From contig NW_023998417.1 in assembly GCF_014805625.2 (NCBI RefSeq), positions 2,826,194-2,890,193 on the forward strand: a stretch of DNA of 64,000 bases, written 5' to 3'. Below are positions 11,474-22,403 of the stretch, piece by piece. Under the pieces are notes generated by a model that had not been told where the DNA came from, did not search any database, and saw only the letters and a list, made by a program, of their open reading frames with translations. The stretch is from Glossina fuscipes. Its lineage: Eukaryota; Arthropoda; Insecta; Diptera; Glossinidae. The position numbers and the translations under genes are program-made. The number at the start of each line of letters is the position of its first letter. Position 1 is the first letter of the stretch.

Positions 11474-14400
11474 ATTTAAAGCTAAGTGGGAATTAAAGAG
11501 CGGTCATGAACTTAAATTTCACATAGAAATTTATGAAAATCACATGACGTCACTACAATGAACAGGAAGGAAGGAAAAAAAAGCAAAATATATGAGAAGA
11601 ATAAAATTTAAAGATATGCATAAAAATTTTAACGTTGAACACTTCTTGAAAAAATCTTTTCTCGTTTTTTGTTGTTTTTGTCATTACATGGTATTTTCAA
11701 CGAGAAATAAAATGATGCAAAATATACACTGAATGAAACCTACAACCAACAACAGCAACAAATAGTTAAATCCCTATCATCAGAAAAAAATAAATATCAA
11801 GTCATTGTTCTATAATATCCACACAAGCACAACAAGGACATGTACAAACATCACAAACATTTATATATAATGAATGAAACGTATGTATGAAATACACATA
11901 CACATACACACCTATACACATATTCAATAATGAAACTAACGAAACCGAGAATAGTAAAGCAAATGGAAAAGGAAAGACTTAAAAACAAAACGAAGAGGAA
12001 CAGAGAAAGAATGGTAAAGACATTGGGATCCGGTAACAGAGAGTGACTGGCAGAAAGTGGTAAATTTCTTCTTCTTTTGTTTTATTTTTTATTTATTTTT
12101 TTTTTTTTGCATTTTCTTTTATTTTTTCTTCTTTTTTTTTTTTGTAAATAATCTATAAAAGTAGAAATTGTAAGAAAAAGGGGAAACGAGGCAAAGAAGA
12201 ATTCTTTCTATGGTTAAGACAGTTAAACGGATTCCTTTCCGGGGGAAAAGATAACAAATAGTTTTTCTTTCAGAAATTCCATTTATTAGCAATAATTTAA
12301 TGTGTGTGTGCCTGTGTATGTGTGTGTGTGTAATTTTATCTTACGGAAGTCCTTTAAACATATTACATATACAATATAAACCAAAAGCTATTTACCATTA
12401 AATTTCCGTTTGCGTTTTGGATCATTTAACATATTTTACTTTAGCATTTTTCCTCACTTGTTAATAAATATGATATTTATTTAACGGTAACTAAATTACT
12501 CAAACAACATTTTAATAATAAGTTTATGTAAATAATATATGACAGATTCGATTCATTAATGACATCTGCATAAATTGAAGTAAAATATTAAGTTGCCTTA
12601 CTCGTTGAAGGGGAACATTGACGACGTGAACGTTTCCTTTTAACAAAAAGTTTAATTTACACTTTTACAAAATTCATTAAACAAATTAATTTCATTTATG
12701 ACGCAATTGTAAATATTTTTTAAAACAAACATTCTAAAGGAAGCAAATTTAAAGTCCATTTGACTGACTTTAGAATTTCTTTTCAAAATTCAAAACTGCG
12801 CTTGCCTTAAATTTATTAATGAAAGCTTTTTATTGTCATTTTTGAAATTTATCTATGATTCGCGTACAAAAATAGAAGCTATTGTTATGCAGCGCTTGCT
12901 TGTTATTCAGCGTTTCTTAGTAATAAATAAAATTTTAACGACTTATTGTTGCTGAGGCGGCTAAGGAAGTGCTTTTGAATTTTCAAAAAACAAAACTGAT
13001 TTCTTTGCATATTTTCTCACCCAAAGTTCAAAATTAATCGAAATAAAACTCTATGCGCAAAAGTCCTTGAAAATTCCGACCATTAGCCTGGATTCATTTC
13101 TAACAAGGTGGTAATGATTTCTATCAAACGAGTCTACCGATCTTATTAATAATTTAGCCTAGTCTTCTGGGTGAAATTAATTAGTCCTTGAATAAGGTTT
13201 TTTTTTCTTTGCTCTCATCAACACTTCTCCTCTGACCAATATCAATTTAATCTGTATCGCATTTTTATCTAGAAGCCTGCCATTCAGTTTTCATCAACTG
13301 AAATCTCTTAGTCGGATAAGAAAAGCTATATATATAAGATATAGGAAAACGAATCGAACATTCTGAGAGCAATCTGCCCATGAAAATTCCAGCAACTATT
13401 AAAGCAGTAAAACAATCCTGAAAAATAGCGAATATTCCATCAACAATCTACGCTTGCTAATCATTGAATCCAAGTAGTTCAAGTCACATTATATCATACT
13501 TAGGTCTTACCTAAAAGAAACGAAAAGATATTTAAGCATGAGATGAGACAACCTATTAACGAATAAGCCTATCCCACTAATAAACGAACTTATAACACGT
13601 ACTTTACTTGTAAGTAACCCTTTGAATTCTGCAAGCGTAACATGCTATGTAAAAGTGACTGTTTAACATAATTTTACCCTTACAAATAGGCAGCAATGAC
13701 TGCACTTAGTACACAAACTACAAAGGAATGCAATTAAAATATTTCTCAATCCGCTAGGCAACGCTTCAAAGGCATTATTTCGCACGTAAATATCGTTGTT
13801 TTCATTCATCAAATTGATGAAAAATTTTAATGTTTTGCATTTTTTCTTATTACAAATATATGATGAGCTTAACATATGCATCTTGAACATGGAAAATTTT
13901 GCATAAATTTTCATGTTAGCTACGCACTTATATCAAACGTTACATATGCACTTCCACCATAGATTTACTATATTTAGTAGTAAGAATATTGGGGAATTCG
14001 AAGTAGTGGTTAACCATAGATTTCTTTATTAGTTCATTTCTTTTTTCAATTATGTCCTGTTCTTTTTGCTTGCTTTCAAAAATGGCATTCGTTTTATTGT
14101 TTCTATTACAAGTGTGCGTATACGCGTTTGAAACGCACGTGCCACCTAAGTTGACAACAAAACGTTGTCAGTCTTGCCGAAGAAATACTTGATGTGAATA
14201 TTTAAATTTAGAGAAAATTAAGGGAATCTATTAAAGAGATGCGAAAAATAAATTCTCTAAGAGAAAGAAGAAAAATTGATTTTCTTTAGGAAATTTTCTC
14301 TTTTCTCCGGTAAAATGGCAATTGAAAGTCTCTTAAAATCCACATAACACAACTTCTAAGAGTAACGCGATAAAAAGCTTCAGTTTCACTGCGAAAGTTT

Positions 14401-15473
14401 TAATGTTAAATTAAATTATGTAAAAAAAAAGAAAAAAGTGTATACAGTTGTTGTTGTTTCCTTCATTGTATTGCATTTTTTTGAAAAGATATTTTCTGTT
14501 CTTAACACAAAGCATTAAACAAAATTTTTATATTTTTCGTATATTGTAAGCATTACTAGAAATGTAAACATTGAAGGATTAAAATAAGATTTGCTACAGG
14601 TGCATATATGACCTTGCTTTTTTACTTTTGTGTGTTTTTTTAATAATTTTCTCAATTACTGTTATTATTGTAAAATATCAATGCTATTCAATTAAATGAT
14701 TACAGCTGTTACAGTTTCAAGTTGTAGGTCAGTGTTGTGGTTTATATGTATTGTATTTAGATAGATAAATATAGACAGTTGGTTTGTTTGTTTTTTCTTT
14801 TTCTTCTTCTTTTTTTTTTTTTTTTTTTTTTGCTCTTCTACGGAATACAGAGGAAATAAAGGTAAATGGCAATTTTGAATTTAAATTCATTTACATACAT
14901 ATACAAGCAACTATTTCTGATATGCGATTATATTAACATATGGTAAGATTTAATGCAAAATCGCAGTCATACAAAATTTGTTTTATATGGAAGGCCATTG
15001 CGTATGATTGACATGCGTTGTGGGGTAAAATAAATATACAACGTATACGTACCCGTATACCAAATAATACGTTTCTATTTCAATTATATTACGTAAAAAA
15101 ATAGTGAATTAAAATAACATTGGCCTTTTCATTCATACTCATCCATAGAAAAATGAAAGGGTGGAATAATGATTTTCTGAAAACGTTTGCAGGACCCAGT
15201 ACGAAGTTTCAGAGACCATACAAAATATATATCAAAATCAAATTTGACAAAAGTCCATCCCGGTTTATCTGTCCCCTTGCAGTAAACATTCTTAGGATAG
15301 CCAAATTTGAAGATATTAATGTAATAAGATTAGAAGTCCTTGAGCAAGATTCGGCCCCAGTCAGTTATAATTTTCAGTACTTAATTTTCAATTATTTATG
15401 AAAAACTTTTAAAAGAAAAAATTTATTCTTGGATGCAAATTCTGGTTCAGTTCATAGCTCAAGAAAGAATTCT

Positions 15474-15566
15474 GAAAGATGACACTACGGCTACTGTTCC
15501 GAAACGATTTTCACGTTTCGTGTAACGCATCTCTATCTCAAATATTTCCTTCGGTTGTCATCTTTC
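15474..15566. repeat. Nested inverted repeats
   Basis: The outer arms GAAAGATGACA (15474) and TGTCATCTTTC (15556) are perfect over 11 bp. An inner hairpin CGAAACG-ATTTTCA-CGTTTCG lies at 15500-15520. Confidence 0.6.
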
Positions 15567-16850
15567 TGTCCTAGATACGTGATTTCCTTCTGATTGCGAT
15601 CCTGCCAGGCGCATCGTGACATAATAGAAGGCATTTCAACTCCATTTTTGGAAAACTTTCTGGACATGCAATATGAAATAATTAAAAAATTTAACATCAA
15701 AATTCAAATGAGCCTTAAGCATTCAGCAGATTAGAGTGGAAATGCTTCTAGAGAATAGATCCACACTATGATCATTGTTTTAGATTTCAATTCCAAAAAA
15801 AAAAGAAAAAAACTCTATTAATTAAATAGAAAAAAACCCTTTTAAAACAACGCCATAAATTAAAATTAAAGCAATAAAATTTTTTAATGACAATATTTCA
15901 TTAAAAATTGACTGAACAAAGTCTTAACAAGTCAACCCTAACTTTGGTTAATGTCTTGCATTTAAAATGACAACAATCTTATAGCGACTTTCTTTCCAGT
16001 TCACTCATGCAATTAACGCAACACTCTATGTGATCGTTACACCGTAAAAAATATTTCAAACAGGGTGAGTACAGTCTACTTATGGGGTATAATAACTTTA
16101 TCATATCTTCGCTGGGTCTGATTACTAAGGTACTCCTTTCGTCTGTCCGTCTCTCAGCTGCAGATATGCTTATACTCTCTAAACTTTATTTAGACTGCCG
16201 AGGTTAGTTTCAAAATCTTTCTCCTTACCATTTAGTTTGACGTAGTATCGCTATAGGATGCTTAAGCATTCAATGCAAATTTCATTTACAACATAAAGTT
16301 TTCATTTAATATGACCGCGATAGCTAAATGACTATTCACGAAAAATCGTAAATCATTTCTTTCAAAAGATATTCCGTAAAGCAAGAAGAAACAATTACTA
16401 GGAGTATAAAGCGGTTCGTTGTAGACTATGTACCCTGTGCACCCTATAATTTTTTAATTATTATTTAAAGACAAAAGGCCTTTTTTTTTTCTCGATTTCA
16501 TACAAAGTATCCTAGAAGACACTTGAGATAATGGTTTGATATTAAGTTGGAAAATTTTATAAAAAAATTTTCAAATTTTAATAATCCCCTTAAAAGTTTT
16601 TTCTCTTTTTATCAAATAATGGATGCAAATTTGCTTCTTCTTTTTTTTTCGTAAATTTCTTTGAACATCACCGACAAGAGTTTGTATTATTGAATAAACA
16701 AAACGGATGTGGAAAAAAAAAAAATCGAAAAGCAATTAGCGAGAGGAAAAAATGACAAAGTTTTTTAAGTAAAATATTTTGTTTTCTTCGAGAGATAATA
16801 CAAACGGAACAAATATATATTTGACAATTAGTCAATTTGTCTGTCATTTG

Positions 16851-16890
16851 TATAAAAGCAAATGCATTTTTTGGCTACAATTTTAGTTAG
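16851..16890 (+). promoter_or_regulatory. Candidate TATA box plus initiator of the Kunitz gene (distal)
   Basis: TATAAAAG at 16851-16858 is followed by TTAGTT, an initiator-like match, with the putative +1 A at 16885, about 34 bp from the TATA start. This is near the normal spacing. The implied 5' UTR would be about 318 nt and would include the 17115-17170 poly-T tract. The assignment to this gene is by position only. Confidence 0.35.
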
Positions 16891-16979
16891 TTAAGCTATC
16901 CCATAGTTAATGGATTTGTCGATGTTCCGTTCTCGTTTTTGTGCAATTTTTAAAATATAATAAAATTGACGAAATTACA

Positions 16980-16989
16980 TATATAAAAG
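16980..16989 (+). promoter_or_regulatory. Candidate TATA box of the Kunitz gene (proximal)
   Basis: TATATAAAAG matches the insect TATA consensus and lies 213 bp upstream of the Kunitz ATG. No clear initiator is seen 25-35 bp downstream because the sequence there is a poly-A tract. It competes with the site at 16851. Confidence 0.35.
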
Positions 16990-17114
16990 TTAATTAAAAA
17001 AAAAAAAAAAAAAAAAATGGATATTTTGTCTAAATTTTGCACAATTAAAGCATCGTAACCTAACACTGAAAGCATTATATTGTAATAAAATAGAATTATT
17101 GTCATTTCTATCCT

Positions 17115-17123
17115 GTTTTTTGT

Positions 17124-17170
<47 letters not shown>
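17115..17170. repeat. Poly-T tract upstream of the Kunitz start codon
   Basis: A T run of over 40 bases with two G interruptions; if transcription starts upstream it would lie in the 5' UTR. Confidence 0.95.
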
Positions 17171-17171
<1 letters not shown>

Positions 17172-17202
17172 TTATTCTTTTGCTTATCACGACGACACCA
17201 CA

Positions 17203-17353
17203 ATGACTAAGACTTTATCGATTTTATTGATGTACGGTATTGTGGGTTCTTTTCTATGGCTTTTATTTGCTCCATCCGTAGATGGGAAAATTTCTGCTGC
17301 CTCTTCGATTATTACTGCCGCTACCGCTGCCGCTGCGGATTGCAAGGAATTAA
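17203..17353 (+). CDS. Kunitz gene exon 1 (signal peptide and linker)
   Basis: Encodes residues 1-50 plus the first base of codon 51. The donor is TTAA|GTAAGC at 17354, a good fly donor. The frame stays open past the donor only to a stop at 17533, with no Kunitz-like sequence there, so splicing is required to reach the domain. It contains one cysteine (Cys47) just before the junction, which belongs to the mature secreted chain. Confidence 0.8.
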
Positions 17354-20005
17354 GTAAGCATTTGTTTTGCAGTTTCATAATTGACAAGCGACTATTGTTG
17401 AATGGTATTGCTGTCAATGAAAGAGTTCATAAAAAATATTTATTGCATTATAATCAACGCAATCATTTCATAAGTTTCATTCAAATTGAATACATTGTTG
17501 TCAAACAATCACGTAGGCTAATACCTAACTTATGAAAAAAAAAAAAAAGGATTTTTTTTTCCCGAAACTTTCTTGCAAAATTTCAAGGCTGGAATTGAAT
17601 GTGCTGAAGGACGTACTCATCGTCACTTGACGAATTAGCTTCGATGGACTTACAGAAATTTTAGTGAACCGATCGGCGAAATTAGAGTATTTGACAGCCG
17701 AAGTCATCGATGAGGCGGTAATTGCATGCAAGTAAATGCATTTCGCGGTGATAAGCAGCTCCACAGCCTGGCTACAAACTCTGTAGGACGGTGGTTACAC
17801 CACACATCATCGGCAGAGAAGAAAGCAATTTCTATAACTCACTTGAGGTGGAGACTATTCAAGATGTATATCAAAAGCGACTTTAATTACCCTCTCTGGT
17901 ATATTTACCAAGCTGCTGTACCTATCGCTGGATATTAAATCGACAATTACAAAATTTCCTCTTAAAATACGAGAGAAACCAAATCTCCTGCTCTAGCAAA
18001 TTATCCCGTAACACATTTCATTACTAAATTTTGTAGAAACCTCACATTAAAAGTCTCAATTAAAGTCCGTAATTAGGACAACTCTTACCAGCTTAGCTGC
18101 CTTCGGTAACAAGTGTTCGGTGTTTCTGTCATCTTCCTTCTTTCTCACGTGTAAATACTTGTCATGTGTGCAGTATTGACTACTTGAAGTGTTTGAACTT
18201 TGATGGCACACATTATTGCCATTTATCTCTGTCTCGTTTCGTATGTAATCTTTGCTGCATTTCTATAAAGATTCGCATGTGTGCTTGTAATGATGAAAGG
18301 TACATTTCTACAGTTACAACTTTTATTCGTTCCTTTTGCTCGTTTTCCTATTTCCATTGTCGATCAAGTTATAGAGTAACATACTTACGTATATAAAATT
18401 TCTCTGAAAGTGACAAAGACCTGTGATGGAGACATGTTTTCCATTTACTTTAAAAGAAATTCACATCGAATACTCCATACATTGTATACAAGTGCACCAT
18501 GTCTATGTCGCGTGCTTGATGTTCGTTGTAAGCATACAGTTTATTAAAACCTACCTTTACATCGAACACACTATCAGAGTTACTTCTCGAACCACGTGCC
18601 GTTACTCGACACAGTCAGTCATCTCATTTTAGAGAAATAATTTTTTTTTTTTTAATTCTTATTGAAATTTAATATTTTTTTCTTAGTCATCATCGACTAG
18701 ATTACGGCCACCATCTACCTACCTGCTATTCAGTTCAGATTTAAAAAAAAGAAAAGTAAACTGATGCATGGGATAGTTTTTCACATCCACTAATTACCGC
18801 CTATTGTTTTAAAGAACCACTTAATTGCTCACCCTCTTGTATATGCATCATTACTGCAAGACTGACTGACTCACTGATTGAGTGACAAAACTTTCTTTTC
18901 TTCTCACGGCGCTGTTTGCTATCGAAACGATATACATATAACTTGAAAGCTTAATGTGCCCGGTATTAAGTTATTTGCTCAGTCCTCAACTATTGGTATG
19001 TGCTTTGCACATTTCGATTATCTTTGGATTTCCTCTTATCCTCTCTGATGAACAGTCAAGCTTCAGTAGGCCTTGCTTAACACTCCACGATTCCACATCG
19101 ATAAGTCCAACCCTTTTAACTGTGCTGCTAACAAGTATCCGATTATAAGGTTAATTAAACCGAGGCTAGTAGGCCAAAGAAAACATTTTTATTGGCACCA
19201 AGGCATGCTTCAAAACTTTTCGAACGCGTGGAAAATGATTCAAGAATTTTTTTCTTGAAATTTTTACCTTTCGCTTACGCCAAATGAGTACGAGCTGGCA
19301 ACTTATGGCTGTTAATTACAGAAAGTATTTCTGTTTGTTTAAAAGTGTTTCGTTGAAGCGACCTTTTGACTTAATGTGAGACTGTGAGCTATACAAAGAG
19401 CTCTCAATGGTTTTCGAGTCAAGCTTTTGGTCTTGATCACGAATTCTCGGCTATAGAATTAGAAATTTGCTTGCCTTTTGTTTTCTGTCGCAAGTGTGTG
19501 TAAAGTGAGAAACGTACGATTCTGTCGTCGACGGGGCAATTGCAACAAAAGCAAAATCTTGGAACAATAGATCGGCAAGTCAAGCGGATGAGTACGAATA
19601 CTGAAACAATTTTATTAAAGCCGCCCACGCAAAGGTTCCAATTGTGGTTTTTCTTTCTTGCCTTTCGATCGAACACTTTTGCCCTGCCGATGAGCCCTTT
19701 AATATATAATTTTGGTGAAAATACATTTTCGTATATTTAAAAATTACTCCTTCTTTTTTTTTTTGTTTTTTTGTTTTCAAGGTATTATTTCTTATTATTC
19801 TTTGTATGCAAATTTAGATCAATGGAATTGTTATTCAGCAAGAAACGAAGGTTACTTTTGCAACAGTAAAGATCAAACAACCACCCAGTTGCGCTGGTAT
19901 TACGATAAAGGCCAATGTAAAAAATTCAACTACAAAGGATGTTATGGTAATCGGAATCGTTTTTGCACCAAAGAGATATGTATGAAACGATGTGAGGGGC
20001 AATGA
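17203..20005 (+). CDS. Secreted single-domain Kunitz/BPTI-type protein (two exons, 124 aa)
   Basis: Join of 17203-17353 and 19782-20005. The start is the first ATG after a long poly-T leader, in the good fly context CACAATGA; the in-frame ATG at 17122 only adds a phenylalanine run and is not believed. Residues 1-28 are a signal peptide (hydrophobic core about 6-24, cleavage near SVDG/KIS), followed by an Ala-rich linker (31-46). The Kunitz domain spans Cys67-Cys121. Cys67, 77, 96, 104, 117 and 121 take the six canonical places; spacings C3-x7-C4, C4-x12-C5 and C5-x3-C6 are exact, with the family signature RWYYD and FNYKGCYGN. Odd features: x9 instead of x8 between C1 and C2, x18 instead of x15 between C2 and C3, Asn at the usual P1 site, and extra Cys47 and Cys112. 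Known family role: extracellular serine-protease inhibitors (in flies often seminal, salivary or haemolymph). Target and tissue are unknown here. Confidence 0.88.
17354..19781 (+). other. Intron of the Kunitz gene (2,428 bp)
   Basis: Bounded by GT at 17354 and by TTTTGTTTTCAAG with AG at 19780-19781, preceded by a strong poly-T tract (19752-19777). The phase is 1 on both sides and rebuilds a Ser codon (A + GT). The intron contains a more GC-balanced, coding-like island at about 17560-17937 (see findings) and otherwise only chance ORFs. Confidence 0.78.
17560..17937 (+). pseudogene. Coding-like island in the Kunitz intron, possible gene relic
   Basis: This stretch is more GC-balanced and of higher complexity than its surroundings. 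On the + strand one frame reads [20 protein letters not shown] and on through [11 protein letters not shown] to a stop. Another frame then continues open for 70 codons from 17726 ([20 protein letters not shown] onward) to TAA at 17936. An upstream in-frame stop (17628) and the frame change fit a decayed gene or retrocopy, but I cannot name a parent. The minus strand also has a 79-codon open frame here, so the coding strand is uncertain. Confidence 0.3.
19782..20005 (+). CDS. Kunitz gene exon 2 (Kunitz domain, terminal exon)
   Basis: Encodes residues 51-124 and a TGA stop, carrying the whole Kunitz domain with seven cysteines. Having the full domain on one exon bounded by a phase 1 intron is usual for mobile extracellular modules. 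The domain ends three residues after the last cysteine (CEGQ), so there is no C-terminal extension. An AATAAA at 20139 lies about 135 bp downstream. Confidence 0.87.
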
Positions 20006-20138
20006 AGTCAACGTAAAAAGCAAAGAACGGCAAAAATCTTTATGCATTCAATTACGTAAAAAGTAATCGTTGTATTTTACTCGCAACAACAACAAACAAT
20101 TTTTTCTTATATTTTACTATTATTTAAGAGAAACTAAA

Positions 20139-20144
20139 AATAAA
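20139..20144 (+). terminator. Polyadenylation signal of the Kunitz gene
   Basis: AATAAA is the first canonical hexamer after the Kunitz stop codon, followed within a few bases by a poly-A-rich stretch. A second AATAAA lies near 20282. Confidence 0.5.
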
Positions 20145-20469
20145 TTTTGAAAAAAAAAAAAAAACGTTTCTAATAATTAGAAAAAAAAAAGAAAGAAAAC
20201 GAGACAAAAAATAATGGTTGATTATTTTACCATATGTTTTATGTCAATTTTCTAAAAGAATAAGTGAAAATATTCACAATTGAATAAACACATGCGTGCA
20301 TTTGCCGCTTTTTACATCATCAACTGACCTTAGATTAATGGTAATTAGTAACGTAATAACACAATACAAACGATTACGTGAATTTTATAGTTAAAAGATG
20401 TTCATTTAGTTTTAAAGTAACCCATTTTACATACACACAAAACAAAAACAACTACGGAAATTATATTCA

Positions 20470-20890
20470 CTTGTATTCGAATCTTTTATTCACGCATCCG
20501 TTGCCTTTATCTCAGAAAGACTAAAGAGATTAAAAAGAAACTTTTATTCTCTATAATGTGAACGGGGGCAGTGACTGTAATATAAGCTTATAAGTAATAA
20601 TAAAAAAGAGTTGCAATGTAGGTCGATCTGGCTGCTTGGAAAATTTGTAGCATTTCTGCCCAATTTGAGGGCAATGTGCGTCCAGGGATGGATAACCGGA
20701 CAGGCGGACGCTTGGACAGATGAGTAACCGGGCAGGAAGAAAATTAGACAGATGGACCAGGGAACAAGGGGCGAACGAGCAAACGAGCAATTGGACATAC
20801 GGACACATGGAAACGCTTAAATCGATTTAGAATTTGAGGCTAATCAACAACATGGGGTGTGTGAAGTTTCTTCCCTAACTTTTCCTAGCC
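20470..20890 (+). mobile_element. Family 2 element, degraded, between the Kunitz and ATP synthase genes
   Basis: Starts with a GTATTCGAATCTTTTATTCA block and contains ACATACGGACACATGG, then TTAAATCGATTTAGAATTTG and GGGGTGTGTGAAG. Between them a GGACAG/GGACAGATG/GGACCAG motif is repeated in short degenerate form (20695-20810), expanding the copy. Confidence 0.45.
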
Positions 20891-22403
20891 AAACCACCTC
20901 AACCACCACACCATCCCACACTCAAATAAAAGGAATTATTGCGCTTTTTCAGGATATAAGGATATGCGAGTTTTCTCATTTCATTGCTTGTATTTTATAA
21001 TTAATTGAATAAATATATACAGCTACGTGTGAACGTCTAATCGTTTGTCATTATGTTCTTTCGCCCTCTTGCCCTTGTGGTTCTTTGCCGCTAACATTTT
21101 CAAAATATCAAAAATTAATATGAAAACTTGAAACTTTTTTTACCTTTCAAAATTTTTAAGATAACATATGGAGCACGCATGACACAACAGCAAGTTTATA
21201 AGAAACGCATGTAAGATGTAAGTGAAAATTCGATATATTATTGAAAATACATTATATATAAAGGACTTATAATCTATTTACATACATACAAATGCAAGAT
21301 AAGTGACACAGTACAGGTCAGCTGGGATGCATAGTAACGTAATCATCTTGCTCTACGAACTCCTTATCAATTATCAATTTTAACCAGCGGCAAAATGCAC
21401 TTTACGAGTTTAGATATTCAGTCAGTTTGTTTTTTAAGGGATCATTGAAGGATTTCAGACTTAGAGCTAATGCATCCCAACATCCAGCAACACGAGCAAT
21501 AAACGAACTTTCGCCGGATGAGTTAAGCGAACATCAAAGGGTTTCTATTCGATCTAGAGAACTGCAATCGTTCGGGTTTCTATTCAATCTAAAGATTTAA
21601 AGTCTTGAGTATCGAGATTGCAGGATTTTGTAGAGGTAGAGAGATAAGTAGCCTGAATTTAAAGACTTCCATAAATATTTATTAAGATCATCTAAACAAT
21701 CTTGGATGCAAAAAATTCTTACCGATTGAGTAAAGCCATTCTTTCTCTGCCTAATTCATACGTCTTGCAAACCAATTATAGATTCGGTTTCCTTATGCTC
21801 AGATATCAGTTATCAAAGGTGGATAACTAAGTGTCCCTTACTTAATGATCTTTTCTATTACCATATTTCATATTTTTCAAATCATTGCCAATCATCTCTA
21901 GCATCTTGCCTCTATTTGTTGGATAGATGGATAAATGCATAATTCTTTAGAATAGCATTAAAAGATACATTTTTTTTTTTTGCCTGCTCGCTTAGTCATT
22001 TTTGTTTCTATTTTCAATTTTTTTTTTTAAATTGTTTTTTTTATATTTTTCATGTTCTTAAAAATAGAAAATTGGAAAATAAAATGAAAATGAAATTTTT
22101 GTATCGCCCTGCTTACGTTGATCGACTCGTCGCATTCAGACATCATTTATGATCAAATAGAAAAACAGAAAATGAAAAATAAGTTTATTGACACAAACTC
22201 AATACAATTTTTGCTGTGTCTGCCCCCGATTCGAAACGAAATTTTCAAGCACAGAAAAACAAACTTGAAATAATTGAATTTGTTTTCCTCTGACGAGACA
22301 AAAAAAAAAAAACAAAAAAAAAAACAAAACTTATTTTCTATCTCATTTTTCTGCCTTTAAGCTAATTAAATAATAAAACAAAAACAAAAAAAAAAGGGCA
22401 AAT
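20891..22403. other. Region upstream of the ATP synthase b gene
   Basis: No TATA box or initiator is evident within 200 bp of the ATG; the last 110 bp are A-rich with several A runs separated by C. No other gene seen. Confidence 0.5.

Larger units (their letters stand above)
11269..16850. other. Gene-free stretch upstream of the Kunitz gene
   Basis: Long A/T tracts and a nested hairpin at 15474. Sequence around 16040-16450 (GTCTGTCCGTCTCTC and a TACCCTGTGCACCCTATAAT end) resembles the dispersed-element style but was not matched to a specific family. Confidence 0.55.

Noticed and set aside
16001..16063. Exon between CTTTCTTTCCAG and a GTGAGTAC donor
   Set aside because: Both splice signals are good but all three frames contain stops, and the surroundings look like a dispersed element.
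18166..18632. Two + strand frames (76 and 69 codons) in the Kunitz intron
   Set aside because: Ordinary AT-rich codons, no shared motif or splice support, and one is preceded by several stops.
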